From Sulfurimonadaceae bacterium (lineage in GTDB: Bacteria > Campylobacterota > Campylobacteria > Campylobacterales > Sulfurimonadaceae), in NCBI GenBank assembly GCA_016744575.1, contig JADGEC010000007.1:1-42038 (forward strand): DNA of 42,038 bases. The letters are read 5' to 3'. Shown piece by piece: positions 18,348 through 27,819 of this stretch; the first letter of the stretch is position 1, and every line of letters begins with the position of its first letter. The position numbers and the translations under genes were made by a program. The notes under the pieces were generated by a model. That model had not been told where the DNA came from. It saw only the letters and a program-made list of their open reading frames with translations, and searched no databases.

Positions 18348-18572
18348 ATGAAACGTTTTGACCTACGTCATCTAAAAGATGATTTTTATGATCGTATGAG
18401 TGAGATCATGAAGAGTGAAGTGGAGTACGGCGAAGTTGCGATCATCTTGTTCGAGGTCGGTGATTTCACATCGGTCCAGAAAAGTGCAGACGCGATCAAA
18501 GAGGGCGGTTATGAGATGCTGAACTCTTTAAAGTTCAATGAGGTCGACTGGACCATCGTTGTTAAGAAATGA
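18348..18572 (+). CDS. Small NuoE-position protein of Campylobacterota complex I
   Basis: 74 residues with no cysteine, so it cannot carry the 2Fe-2S cluster of true NuoE. It sits where nuoE belongs, 8 bases after nuoD, and by size and position matches the Cj1575c/HP1264-type proteins that replace NuoE in Campylobacter and Helicobacter. It may anchor the electron-input module to NuoG or NuoD. The sequence is a compact alpha/beta type (YGEVAIILFEVGDF, then EVDWTIVVKK). Confidence 0.85.
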   Translation: MKRFDLRHLKDDFYDRMSEIMKSEVEYGEVAIILFEVGDFTSVQKSADAIKEGGYEMLNSLKFNEVDWTIVVKK

Positions 18573-18583
18573 GAGGATGATAC

Positions 18584-20578
18584 GTGAGTAAAGTCTATTT
18601 TTCCACTTGGCGAGGCGAGCAGATAAGTAATGTCGGCAAAGCTGAAGATGCGTGGGAAGAGTCTGCTTACAATCTACCGGCACAGTATGACGATCATCGT
18701 GAGTCAAAGGCTTTTATAGGCTGGGACGGTGTAGCGCTATTTGATCCGGATGTGGATGTGGTACGGCTTGCAACAGAATATGCAGCGCAGTATCAGGTCT
18801 ACTCCGAAGCTTGTGGCCGTTGTGCACCGGGACGTTGGGGTGGCAGGATCCTCTACGATCTGTTAGATAAGATCGCCCGTGGCGAAGGGACCCATGATGA
18901 TGTCACACATCTCAAGGAGGTCTCCAACAGCATGCAACTCACTTCAAAATGTGAGATAGGCAAGACCGTTCCAACTCCTCTTATGGACTTGATGGAACAT
19001 TTTAAAGAAGATTTTGACCGATGTATTGACGAACAGGTCGCTTCAAAGCATTATGATACTGAAGTCAACTACATCGCAAAGATCACAGCACCTTGTACTG
19101 ACGCCTGTCCGGCTCATGTCGATATCCCGGGTTATATCGAAGGTGTTCGTGACCTCCGTTTTGATGACTCACTGAAAGCAACGCGTCAGACGATGCCGTT
19201 GGCACATACCTGTGGCCGTGTCTGTCCACATCCATGTGAGGATGCATGTCGTCGTAGTAATCTTGATGATCCTATTGCGATCATGGAGCTTAAGCGTCTG
19301 GGTGCTGACTATGAGACTGATCATGGTTTTGGTTTCTTCCATCCGGCTGAAGCTAAACCTAAAGGTGATAAGAAAGTAGCCGTTATCGGTGCCGGTCCTG
19401 CCGGTCTGACAACAGCATACTACCTTGCACTTGAAGGTATCCATGTCGATGTCTTTGAAGAGTTACCAGTCCTAGGTGGTGAGGTCGCAGTCGGTGTACC
19501 GGAATATCGTATGCCGATCGACAAGTATAACCAGGACATCGAAGCGGTAAGAGACCTTGGTGTGAACTTTATAGTAAACGCACGGGTTGATGCAGAGATG
19601 ATGCGCCAGTATGAGAAAGATTATGATTCCGTGATGGTCGCTACTGGTACGCGTATCTCTAAGAAAGTACGCTGCGGTAACGAACGTCCAGAACTTGATG
19701 GGTACTGGAGTGCGATCGAGATGCTCGACCAGGTCAATCTGTTTGAGAAATACGGCATAGGTGAAGAGGTCGACCTTACAGGTAAGACAGTCGTCTGTGT
19801 CGGAGGTGGTTTCACCTCGATGGACGTAGTCCGTTGTTCGATCCGTGCCAATGCTAAGAAAGTCTATATGATCTATCGTCGTGATGAGAAGACTATTATC
19901 CGTAATACTACTTATGAAGAGTATCACGAGGCAGTCGAAGAGGGTGTCGAGTTCCTTTTCCATTCAGCGGTAAACACTATCAATGATGAGGAAGATGTCA
20001 TCAAGTCGCTGCTGATCGATAAGTTTGAACTTGTACCCGACCCTAACGGTGGACGAGCGCAACTTGTCAAGATCGATGACGCCTCATTTACAATAGACTC
20101 TGACTTCCTGATCCCGGCTGTATCTCAGAGTGCAGACCTTGACCTTCTTCCTGAAGAGTGGGAACTTGAGATGACCTCATGGGCGACGATCAAGACTAAC
20201 GGTGTCGACTATATGACATCTCGTAAAGGTATCTTTGCCTCGGGTGACTGTGAGTATGGTCCGATGACGATCGTCAATGCAGTCGGTCAGGCGAAGCGTG
20301 CAGCTTCTGTCATGGCACGTTATGTCGAGAGCGGTGAGATCACGCTGACAGATGATGAGATCATGGAAGACCATCTTCGTAAGATGCGGGTCTATGACAA
20401 GAAAGAGAAAGTCACCGGTTGGCTTCCAGGAATCCCTCGTGAACACAGTGAGGTCCTTGATGTCGACGAACGTAAAGACAACAACAAAGAGGTGAACTAC
20501 GGGTTCACTCAGGAGCAGGGACTCAGCGAAGCAGAACGCTGTATGCGCTGTTACTATATAGCTATGATAGCGCAGTAA
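18584..20578 (+). CDS. NuoF-position FAD/NAD(P)-binding oxidoreductase, GltD-like fusion
   Basis: 664 residues, GTG start. It replaces NuoF, the NADH/FMN subunit, but has a different build. Residues 70-130 resemble the NuoF 4Fe-4S (N3) domain, with C77, C80 and C123, while the third Cys of CxxCxxC is Gly83. Residues 155-235 are a GltD-type Fe-S domain (CTDACPAHVDIPGY, CGRVCPHPCEDAC). Next come an FAD site, VAVIGAGPAGLTTAYYLALEG, and an NAD(P) site, VVCVGGGFTSMDVVR, with YRRDE after it, which favours NADPH. The C-terminus has a Cys pair, ERCMRC. There is no FMN or SLBB domain. It likely passes electrons from NADPH, or another carrier, into the NuoG clusters; the donor is inference. Confidence 0.88.
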   Translation: MSKVYFSTWRGEQISNVGKAEDAWEESAYNLPAQYDDHRESKAFIGWDGVALFDPDVDVVRLATEYAAQYQVYSEACGRCAPGRWGGRILYDLLDKIARGEGTHDDVTHLKEVSNSMQLTSKCEIGKTVPTPLMDLMEHFKEDFDRCIDEQVASKHYDTEVNYIAKITAPCTDACPAHVDIPGYIEGVRDLRFDDSLKATRQTMPLAHTCGRVCPHPCEDACRRSNLDDPIAIMELKRLGADYETDHGFGFFHPAEAKPKGDKKVAVIGAGPAGLTTAYYLALEGIHVDVFEELPVLGGEVAVGVPEYRMPIDKYNQDIEAVRDLGVNFIVNARVDAEMMRQYEKDYDSVMVATGTRISKKVRCGNERPELDGYWSAIEMLDQVNLFEKYGIGEEVDLTGKTVVCVGGGFTSMDVVRCSIRANAKKVYMIYRRDEKTIIRNTTYEEYHEAVEEGVEFLFHSAVNTINDEEDVIKSLLIDKFELVPDPNGGRAQLVKIDDASFTIDSDFLIPAVSQSADLDLLPEEWELEMTSWATIKTNGVDYMTSRKGIFASGDCEYGPMTIVNAVGQAKRAASVMARYVESGEITLTDDEIMEDHLRKMRVYDKKEKVTGWLPGIPREHSEVLDVDERKDNNKEVNYGFTQEQGLSEAERCMRCYYIAMIAQ

Positions 20579-20588
20579 AGGAGCCAAG

Positions 20589-22823
20589 ATGAGTAAAATG
20601 ATCCAGTTTACGATCGATGGCCGCCAGGTCACTGCCGCTAAAGGCGAATCTATCCTTCAGGTAGCGCGCAGGGAAGAGATCTATATCCCTACCATGTGTT
20701 ATCTTGCAAAGACAAGCCCATCGGCATCATGTCGTATGTGTGTCGTCGAGGCAGAAGGGGTCGATGGCTTTGTACTGAGCTGTAACACTCCGCCGACGGA
20801 GGGTATAGCGATAACATCAGATTCACAGGCGCTTTACACAGAACGTCAGAACATCATGAAGATGTATAACGTCAACCACCCGCTTCAGTGTGGTGTCTGT
20901 GACAAGAGTGGTGAGTGTGATCTTCAGAACAAGACACTGGACTTCGATCTTGATGATCAGTCATTCGCTGTCGCTGACCAACGACGTGAATCAAAGGTAT
21001 GGGGCGTACTAAGTTACGATCCACATTTATGTATCATGTGTGAGAAGTGTACCAGTGTCTGTAATGAGGTCGTAGGTTCAGAAGCCCTCTTTATCCGTCC
21101 TGGTGGCTATAAGTCAGAGATAGACAACACGTTTAGTAAATGTATTCAGTGTGGTGAGTGTATCTCTGTCTGTCCAGTCGGTGCGATGGCAAGTACGGAT
21201 TTCGAGTACACCTCAAATGTATGGGAACTTGAGAAAGTACCATCTGCATGTGCACACTGTAGCAGTGCTTGTAATCTTACTTATGAGAAGAAACATACAA
21301 GTATTGCGACACTGGGTGATGAGCATATATACCGCGTCACAAACGAATACGATCATGACACCTTATGTGGTGCCGGTCGTTTTGGTTACGATTATGAGAA
21401 TCGTGTCACGCAAAAAGATGAAGATGCATTTGCTATTGCTGTCTCGGCTTTTGAGAATGCAGATACTATTCGTTTTAATTCGATGATAAGTAATGAAGAG
21501 GCACTCCTACTTCAGCGTCTAAAAGAGCAGTTTGGATACCGTCTTATCAACAAAGAAGCGAAAAAGTATCAGGAGTTCATGGATGCTTTTACTTCTGTAA
21601 GTGGGAACAGCCTCTATAGTGCAGATCTTGAGACCATCAGGAAAAGTGATTATGCTATCACTATCGGTTCGGCAGTCTCGACCGATAATCCGATGGTACG
21701 TTTTGCATTGAGTGTCGCAGTCAACAGACGTAAGGCTTATATGGCCTATATGCATCCTATCGAAGATGAGATGCTTCGAAACCTGGTCACTCAGTATGTG
21801 AAGTATGAAGTAGGCTCGGAAGAGGGCGTGCTTGCCATGCTCTGTGAGATGATAGTCGATGAGAAAGCAAAAGAGTCACACAAAGCGTTCTTTGACGATC
21901 TCGATCTCGGTTATATCAGTGGTGAGAGCAATTTCGGCGAGGAGGAGCTTGAACTACTTAAGAAAAAGCTGGTCCGCAGATATGATCCGGTATTGATAAT
22001 CGGTGCGGATCTGATCAACCATCCTAATGCAGTCAACATCGCAAAGATGGCTGGTATGATAGAAAAGCACAGTGCGTTCAGCGTAATGATAATTCCACCG
22101 GAGACCAACTCCCTTGGGGTCAGCCTGATATGTGATCTTGACAGCGAAGAGGGAGAGAACACAGTGGGCTATAACGTGGCTGCTGACTTTGTCCTAAGCG
22201 CGTTAGGTGATGGGGATCTTGATATGCCTGCACTCTCACAGCAGGAGGGAACACTCACGAACATCGATAAAAGAGTCGTACCTATGAACGCAGCATTGGC
22301 TTACCATGGCTACGAGCTTAATGATATCGCCAATGCACTCGGTGTGAAGAGTGATCATGTCATCGACTATACTGCTGAGCTTCCACAAGAGAGAGGTTTC
22401 AGTACGGTACGCTTTGACGATCTGCCAAATCACTACACGAATGTCGGTGAAGAGGTCCGGGGCTATTATCTCGATGTAGTTGAGACAGAAGCTTCTGCGA
22501 CTGTTGATGTCATCTCCGATATCAGAGAGTTCAACGGTAGTGTCATCTATCGTTGTGATCCGCTTATGCAGTTCAATCCGTTTACTGACAAGGCTCATCA
22601 GATCATTGATGAAGCGTTTTTGAGTGGTTCTGAACAGTTCGCTGTAGCAGCAAGGATAAAAGATGGCGAGCGTGTCAGGTTCACTGTTGGTGAGGATGTG
22701 TACGAGCGCGTGTTTAAAGTAGATGAGAGACTAAAAGGTACTGTTGCGCTCAACCCGTCATTTGACAGTAGTGAGAACTATGAGAGCTACAGATACAATC
22801 AAGTTAAGATAGAGAGGGTGTGA
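20589..22823 (+). CDS. nuoG: Complex I subunit NuoG, copy 1
   Basis: 744 residues. Fe-S ligand sets in order: the 2Fe-2S set (CYLAKTSPSASCRMC, then SC), the His-Cys N5 set HPLQCGVCDKSGEC, two 4Fe-4S motifs CIMCEKCTSVC and CIQCGECISVCP, and the N7-like set ACAHCSSAC with LCGAGRFG. The C-terminal molybdopterin-like domain is retained without obvious catalytic residues. The block SALGDGDLDMPA and QQEGTLT is shared nearly word for word with copy 2 next door. GGAG precedes ATG. It should carry electrons from the GltD-like subunit to NuoI and NuoB. Confidence 0.93.
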   Translation: MSKMIQFTIDGRQVTAAKGESILQVARREEIYIPTMCYLAKTSPSASCRMCVVEAEGVDGFVLSCNTPPTEGIAITSDSQALYTERQNIMKMYNVNHPLQCGVCDKSGECDLQNKTLDFDLDDQSFAVADQRRESKVWGVLSYDPHLCIMCEKCTSVCNEVVGSEALFIRPGGYKSEIDNTFSKCIQCGECISVCPVGAMASTDFEYTSNVWELEKVPSACAHCSSACNLTYEKKHTSIATLGDEHIYRVTNEYDHDTLCGAGRFGYDYENRVTQKDEDAFAIAVSAFENADTIRFNSMISNEEALLLQRLKEQFGYRLINKEAKKYQEFMDAFTSVSGNSLYSADLETIRKSDYAITIGSAVSTDNPMVRFALSVAVNRRKAYMAYMHPIEDEMLRNLVTQYVKYEVGSEEGVLAMLCEMIVDEKAKESHKAFFDDLDLGYISGESNFGEEELELLKKKLVRRYDPVLIIGADLINHPNAVNIAKMAGMIEKHSAFSVMIIPPETNSLGVSLICDLDSEEGENTVGYNVAADFVLSALGDGDLDMPALSQQEGTLTNIDKRVVPMNAALAYHGYELNDIANALGVKSDHVIDYTAELPQERGFSTVRFDDLPNHYTNVGEEVRGYYLDVVETEASATVDVISDIREFNGSVIYRCDPLMQFNPFTDKAHQIIDEAFLSGSEQFAVAARIKDGERVRFTVGEDVYERVFKVDERLKGTVALNPSFDSSENYESYRYNQVKIERV

Positions 22824-25312
22824 TGGCAAACGAAATTACGATTACCATTGACGGAAAAGAGATAGAGACGCAAGAGGGTGAGTTCATACTCAATGCTGCT
22901 CGTGCGAATGATATCTTTATTCCGGCAATCTGTTACCTGACAAGATGTAGTCCGACACTAGCATGTCGTATCTGCCTGGTCGAGGCAGACGGCAAGCAGG
23001 TCTACGCATGTAATGCAAAGACAAAAAGTGGGATGAACATCACGACTACGACTGAGAACATCGAGCGGGAGCGTCGTGCCATCATGGAAGTCTATGATGT
23101 CAACCACCCACTGCAGTGCGGTGTCTGTGACCAGTCTGGTGAGTGTGAACTGCAAAACTACACGCTTGAGATGGGTGTGGATTCGCAAAACTACACTATC
23201 GCTGATGTGGATCGACCTTCTGTAGACTGGGGACATATCCACTACGATCCGGGCCTTTGTATCGTCTGTGAGCGTTGTGTTACTGCTTGTAAAGATATGA
23301 TCGGTGATAACTCACTTAAGACTGTCCCACGCGGTGCAGGTGCTATTGATGGTGCCTTCAAAGAGAGCATGCCCAAAGATGCTTACGCTATGTGGAACAA
23401 ACTGAACAAGTCCGTAATCGGTCTTACCAGTGGTGAAGAGATGCTTGATTGTACAAGTTGTGGTGAGTGTGCCGCAGTATGTCCTGTTGGAGCACTCGTA
23501 GACACTGATTACATCTACACCTCAAATGCATGGGAGCACAAACAAGTCCCTGCGACCTGTGGTCACTGTAGTGCGGGATGTCAGATCTCTTATGATACAA
23601 AGCATACAAGCATAGACAACCCTGAAGAAAAGATCTATCGTGTAAGCAATGAGTGGAACTATGTCTCTCTATGTGGCGCAGGACGTTATGGGTTTGATTA
23701 CCAAAACAGTGATGTGACAAAGGACGAGACAGCATTCGGTGCAGCACTGGACGCGTTCAAAAAAGCCGATACGATCAACTTTACCTCTACTATCACTAAT
23801 GAAGAGGCACTTATCCTTCAGAAGATGAAAGATAAGTTTGGTTATAGACTTGTCAACAAAGACGCGCAGGACTTCAAGACCTTCTTGCGTGACTACTCTG
23901 TAGTCAGTCGCTCATCTATCTACGGCTCTGATCTTGAGAAAGTACATAACACAGATTTTGTCGTCTCTGTTGGTAGTGCACTTAAATCAGATAATCCAAA
24001 CGCACGTTATGCCTTTAACAATGCAGTACAGATGAAAGGTGCCGGACTCTATTTCCATCCTGTAGCTGATCCTGTAGTCGATGGTATGAGTAAGAATGTT
24101 GTAAGTATCAATCATGCTCCGCTTCAGGAAGAGGCAGTCTTATACTTGCTTCTTGATCTCTTCGGTAATAAAGACCTGTTACCTACGAAGATAATCGACT
24201 ATCTTGCGACTTTCCACAGTATGAAGACTGTGACGGTGACTGAGACGATCAAAGAGAAGGTGGTCACGCAAGTCACCAAGAAGGTCGTCAATAAAGAGAC
24301 TGGTGAAGAGGAAGAGGTCACTTCAGATGTGACCAAGATGGTCCCTAAGAAGGTCTCAAAAGAGGTAGAGGTCGATGATAACCGCCTGCTGGAGATCGTC
24401 GGTGCACCGGATAAATTCGAAGAGACGCTCCAAAAGCTTCTTAAGAAGAAAGAGACGTTCTCTCTGATAGTCGGACCTGATCTTTATACACATCCATCGT
24501 CTCAGAACATCGCCAGATTGGTCGCGCTGATAGAGAAATATTCAGCCTTCGAGTTGGTAATGATCCCTACATTGACCAATACACTGGGTGTAGGACTTAT
24601 ATGTGACCTTGATGACGAAGCTGGTGAGTATGCTATCGGTTACAACACACAAGGTGACTATGTCCTATCTGCTCTTGGTGATGGTGACTTGGATATGCCT
24701 GCTATCAATCAGCAGGAGGGTACACTTACAAGTATTAACAAGCGTGTCAATCCGACTAATGTAGCAGTAGGCTATGGTGGTTACGTACTGAATGACATCG
24801 CAAATGCTCTTGGACTCAAGGCAGAGTATACGATCGATTACACTGAACAGCTTCCGACTGCACGTGGCTTTAAGACACGCAAGTTCGATGATCTTCCAAA
24901 CCACTACACCAATGCCGGTGAGGAAGTGCGTGGTTACCTGCTTGGTAAGATGCCAGTCAGGATGAAGAAAGATGAGCATGTAGTAGCGATCGATGAAGAT
25001 CAGGCCCTTGATGGGACGTTGGTCTATCTGGCTAATCCGGTACGACAGTTCACACCGTTTACGAACAAAGCACATCAGCTCATCAGTGAGGGCGGACTCT
25101 ATATGAGTGAGTCGGCACTGAGTGGTAGTGAGCTTCAAGTCGGTGACGAGGTGAGTGTCAAGACAGAAGCAGGTGAGGTGAGTGTCAAGGTCATCAGTGA
25201 CAATAAGATCGACGGAGAGATAGCTTACCTTCCGACGTTCGATGCTAATATCAATTCAGAGGCTCTGTTTGGCGGATATCGCTTTACTACAGCTTCGATA
25301 GAAAAGGTGTAA
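22823..25312 (+). CDS. nuoG: Complex I subunit NuoG, copy 2
   Basis: 829 residues, paralogue of the preceding gene, with the same ligand sets: CYLTRCSPTLACRIC, HPLQCGVCDQSGEC, CIVCERCVTAC, CTSCGECAAVCP, TCGHCSAGC and LCGAGRYG. A Val/Thr/Lys/Glu-rich insert of about 50 residues (467-519, from MKTVTVTETIKEKVV) is absent from copy 1. A second insert lies between the two 4Fe-4S motifs (around GAGAIDGAFKESMPKD). ATG at 22823 overlaps the copy 1 stop (TGATG) and has GAGAGG 5 bases upstream, better than the GTG one codon earlier. Which copy is in the complex, or whether both are, is unknown. Confidence 0.93.
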   Translation: MANEITITIDGKEIETQEGEFILNAARANDIFIPAICYLTRCSPTLACRICLVEADGKQVYACNAKTKSGMNITTTTENIERERRAIMEVYDVNHPLQCGVCDQSGECELQNYTLEMGVDSQNYTIADVDRPSVDWGHIHYDPGLCIVCERCVTACKDMIGDNSLKTVPRGAGAIDGAFKESMPKDAYAMWNKLNKSVIGLTSGEEMLDCTSCGECAAVCPVGALVDTDYIYTSNAWEHKQVPATCGHCSAGCQISYDTKHTSIDNPEEKIYRVSNEWNYVSLCGAGRYGFDYQNSDVTKDETAFGAALDAFKKADTINFTSTITNEEALILQKMKDKFGYRLVNKDAQDFKTFLRDYSVVSRSSIYGSDLEKVHNTDFVVSVGSALKSDNPNARYAFNNAVQMKGAGLYFHPVADPVVDGMSKNVVSINHAPLQEEAVLYLLLDLFGNKDLLPTKIIDYLATFHSMKTVTVTETIKEKVVTQVTKKVVNKETGEEEEVTSDVTKMVPKKVSKEVEVDDNRLLEIVGAPDKFEETLQKLLKKKETFSLIVGPDLYTHPSSQNIARLVALIEKYSAFELVMIPTLTNTLGVGLICDLDDEAGEYAIGYNTQGDYVLSALGDGDLDMPAINQQEGTLTSINKRVNPTNVAVGYGGYVLNDIANALGLKAEYTIDYTEQLPTARGFKTRKFDDLPNHYTNAGEEVRGYLLGKMPVRMKKDEHVVAIDEDQALDGTLVYLANPVRQFTPFTNKAHQLISEGGLYMSESALSGSELQVGDEVSVKTEAGEVSVKVISDNKIDGEIAYLPTFDANINSEALFGGYRFTTASIEKV

Positions 25313-25315
25313 TAG

Positions 25316-26305
25316 ATGGATACAGCATATTTTATAGAGACGATCATCAAGATCGTCGTACTCCTGCTGGTATTTTCGGCGCTGGCCGGATTTGGTACCT
25401 ATTTCGAGCGTAAGGTATTGGCTTTCATGCAGCGACGACTTGGACCGATGCATGTCGGTCCGTATGGTCTACTACAGATCGCAGCTGATGGTATAAAACT
25501 CTTTACTAAAGAGGATATCGTCCCACAGAACGTCGTCGGTCCTATCTTTAAGATCGCACCGGTCATCACAGCAGCGACTGCCTTTATGGCAGCGGCAGCG
25601 ATTCCGTTCATGCCGAGCTTTACGATCTTTGGTTATGAGGTCCATCCTATTATCTCGGATATCAATGTCGGTATCCTCTATATCCTAGGTGTCATGGCGA
25701 TCGGACTTTATGGTCCGTTGCTTGGTGGTATGGCTTCAGCAAATAAGTGGTCACTTATCTCTGCTGCTCGTGCTGCTTCAGTCTTTATCTCCTATGAGGT
25801 AGTCAGCGGATTGTCACTGTTAGCACCGATCATGATGGTCGGTTCACTTTCGTTGATAGATTTTAACAACTATCAGACGGGCGGTGTAGGTTCTTGGATG
25901 ATCTGGTCACAGCCGGTAGCATTCATACTGTTTCTCATAGCTGCGTTTGCAGAGACAGGACGTACACCGTTCCACCTGATAGCCAATGACCACGAGATAA
26001 TCGATGGTTTCGGTACGGAGTACTCAGGTATGCGCTGGGGTCTCTTCTTTATCGGTGAGTATGCCAATATGTTCTTCATCTCCTTTGTCATCGCCTTGAT
26101 CTTTCTTGGCGGTTTCGGTGATGGTTCAGTTGGTGGAGCGCTTGCACTTTTGGGTAAAGTATCGTTTATCTTCTTCTTCTTTCTTTGGACACGTGCAGCT
26201 TGGCCGGATGTCAGACCGGATCAGCTGATGTGGCTCTGTTGGAAAGTGCTAATGCCGATAGCGGTGATCAATATAGTGATCACCGGCATCGTGATCATGT
26301 TTTAA
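25316..26305 (+). CDS. nuoH: Complex I subunit NuoH
   Basis: 329 residues, about eight membrane helices; lines the entrance of the quinone channel. Signature blocks: ERKVLAFMQRRLGPMHVGPYGLLQ near residue 30 and AETGRTPFHLIANDHEI, then GFGTEYSGMRWGLFFIGEYAN. The usual acidic segment here (PEAExEL) reads IANDHEIID, so the acidic residues are differently placed. Three bases after nuoG copy 2, with AAAAGG before ATG. Confidence 0.97.
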   Translation: MDTAYFIETIIKIVVLLLVFSALAGFGTYFERKVLAFMQRRLGPMHVGPYGLLQIAADGIKLFTKEDIVPQNVVGPIFKIAPVITAATAFMAAAAIPFMPSFTIFGYEVHPIISDINVGILYILGVMAIGLYGPLLGGMASANKWSLISAARAASVFISYEVVSGLSLLAPIMMVGSLSLIDFNNYQTGGVGSWMIWSQPVAFILFLIAAFAETGRTPFHLIANDHEIIDGFGTEYSGMRWGLFFIGEYANMFFISFVIALIFLGGFGDGSVGGALALLGKVSFIFFFFLWTRAAWPDVRPDQLMWLCWKVLMPIAVINIVITGIVIMF

Positions 26306-26314
26306 GGGTGTGCA

Positions 26315-26932
26315 ATGAGTTTTGAAAAATTTAAAGACAGAAATGTTGGAGAAGATGGCTACTATATGGTGGACATCGAGGATTACCCTGAAACAGGTTG
26401 GGGTAAGTTCAAGCAGGTGGCTTCAAGATCACTCAAAGGTGAGCTCTTTGTAGGTCTATGGGTCGTACTGCGTGAGATGTTTAAGTTCGACATCCATACT
26501 GTCCAGTACCCTAAAGAGAAGTTGCCTATCGGACCACGTTATCGTGCTGTCCATAAGATGCTTCGTCTTTTCGAATCAGGTACAGAACGTTGTATCGGTT
26601 GTGGATTGTGTGAGAAGATCTGTATATCAGATTGTATTCGTATGGATACTAAGTATGATGAGAACAGTCGTAAAGAGGTCACTGAGTACAGTATCAATCT
26701 TGGACGTTGTATTTTCTGTGGTTACTGTGCTGAAGTGTGTCCAGAGCTGGCTATCGTACATGGTGGTCGCTATGAGAACGCATCAGAGCAGCGTGCACAC
26801 TTTGTAGAGTTTGAAGATATGTTGACACCGATCGATGCATTAAAAGCCGGACAACAGGAAGAGTACCCTGGATTCGGCGCTATTATCCCAGGAAGTGACA
26901 AGAGCGTTAAAAAAACGCCTCTTGCCTATTAA
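26315..26932 (+). CDS. nuoI: Complex I subunit NuoI (two 4Fe-4S clusters)
   Basis: 205 residues. Clusters N6a and N6b are bound by CIGCGLCEKIC with a following C, and CIFCGYCAEVCPE. It passes electrons to NuoB. The N-terminal 90 residues include an amphipathic stretch (FVGLWVVLREMFKF) that should lie on the membrane. The C-terminal tail is Lys-rich. Nine bases after nuoH. Confidence 0.97.
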   Translation: MSFEKFKDRNVGEDGYYMVDIEDYPETGWGKFKQVASRSLKGELFVGLWVVLREMFKFDIHTVQYPKEKLPIGPRYRAVHKMLRLFESGTERCIGCGLCEKICISDCIRMDTKYDENSRKEVTEYSINLGRCIFCGYCAEVCPELAIVHGGRYENASEQRAHFVEFEDMLTPIDALKAGQQEEYPGFGAIIPGSDKSVKKTPLAY

Positions 26933-26941
26933 GGAGTTCTG

Positions 26942-27514
26942 ATGTTTGAAGCAATCGCTTTTTATCTATTTGCCATCTTGACTATTTCGATGTTCTCGAT
27001 AGCTGTGCTGACCTCTCAGGCTCTTTACGCCTTGACTGCCTTGGCAGCCGGAATGATCTTCATCTCGGCATTTTTCTTTATTCTCGGGGCAGACTTCCTT
27101 GGTGCAGTACAGATCATAGTCTATACAGGTGCCGTGCTGGCACTTTACGCCTTTGGTATGATGTTCTTCGATACGACACGCGACGTCGTTGAGAAACGTA
27201 CATCTCCGATGCTTGTCTTTGGGATGGGCGGTATGGCTGCACTGCTTATCGTACTTATCTTTGCTGCGCCGATCGTATCTGATAACATCACGGCACTCTA
27301 TCCTGTTCAGGAAGGTGTCGGTAATGCCCAGGCAGTAGGTATGGTGCTATTCACCAAGTATCTGGTCCCGTTCGAGGTCGCTGCAGTGATGCTGCTGGTG
27401 GCCATGATCGGTGGTATCATCCTTGCCGGTAAGAAGATGGATACCTCGTTAACACTGTTAGACGAAGACAAGTCGCCACTTTCAGTAGAAACCAATGAAA
27501 AGGCTGCCTCATGA
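26942..27514 (+). CDS. nuoJ: Complex I subunit NuoJ
   Basis: 190 residues, five predicted membrane helices. Helix 3, which in the family can take a pi-bulge form, is seen in AVQIIVYTGAVLALYAFGMM. AAGGAG precedes ATG. The 3' end overlaps nuoK by 4 bases. Confidence 0.96.
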   Translation: MFEAIAFYLFAILTISMFSIAVLTSQALYALTALAAGMIFISAFFFILGADFLGAVQIIVYTGAVLALYAFGMMFFDTTRDVVEKRTSPMLVFGMGGMAALLIVLIFAAPIVSDNITALYPVQEGVGNAQAVGMVLFTKYLVPFEVAAVMLLVAMIGGIILAGKKMDTSLTLLDEDKSPLSVETNEKAAS

Positions 27515-27819
27515 TGGAAATCGGACTTTCACACTATCTGGTCCTTTCAACGATACTGTTTGCTATCGGACTGATCGGTGTCATGCGTCGTAAGAACCTT
27601 CTGTTGCTTTTCTTTGCGACAGAGATCTTACTAAACTCGGTCAATGTCGCATTTGCGGCGATCTCGCACTACCACGGTGACCTGACTGGTCAGATGTTCG
27701 CGTTCTTCGTCATCGCGATCGCAGCATCTGAAGTGGCAGTCGGACTTGGCTTGTTGATCGTCTGGTACAAGCGTACTGGTAAGATCGACCTAGATATGAT
27801 GACAACGATGCGAGGATGA
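27511..27819 (+). CDS. nuoK: Complex I subunit NuoK
   Basis: 102 residues, three helices, MrpC-like. The two membrane Glu residues of the family are present, in FATEILLNSVN and AIAASEVAVGLGL. Four-base overlaps at both ends. Two ATG codons stand in a row at the start; either may be used. Confidence 0.96.
   Translation: MMEIGLSHYLVLSTILFAIGLIGVMRRKNLLLLFFATEILLNSVNVAFAAISHYHGDLTGQMFAFFVIAIAASEVAVGLGLLIVWYKRTGKIDLDMMTTMRG

Noticed and set aside
24221..24382. Low-complexity part of NuoG copy 2 as a frameshift or assembly error
   Set aside because: The frame is open and rejoins homologous sequence on both sides, with normal codon use.
22823..25312. NuoG copy 2 as a formate dehydrogenase or other molybdopterin enzyme
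   Set aside because: No catalytic Cys/Sec region or cofactor motifs are seen, and its place and ligand sets match NuoG.
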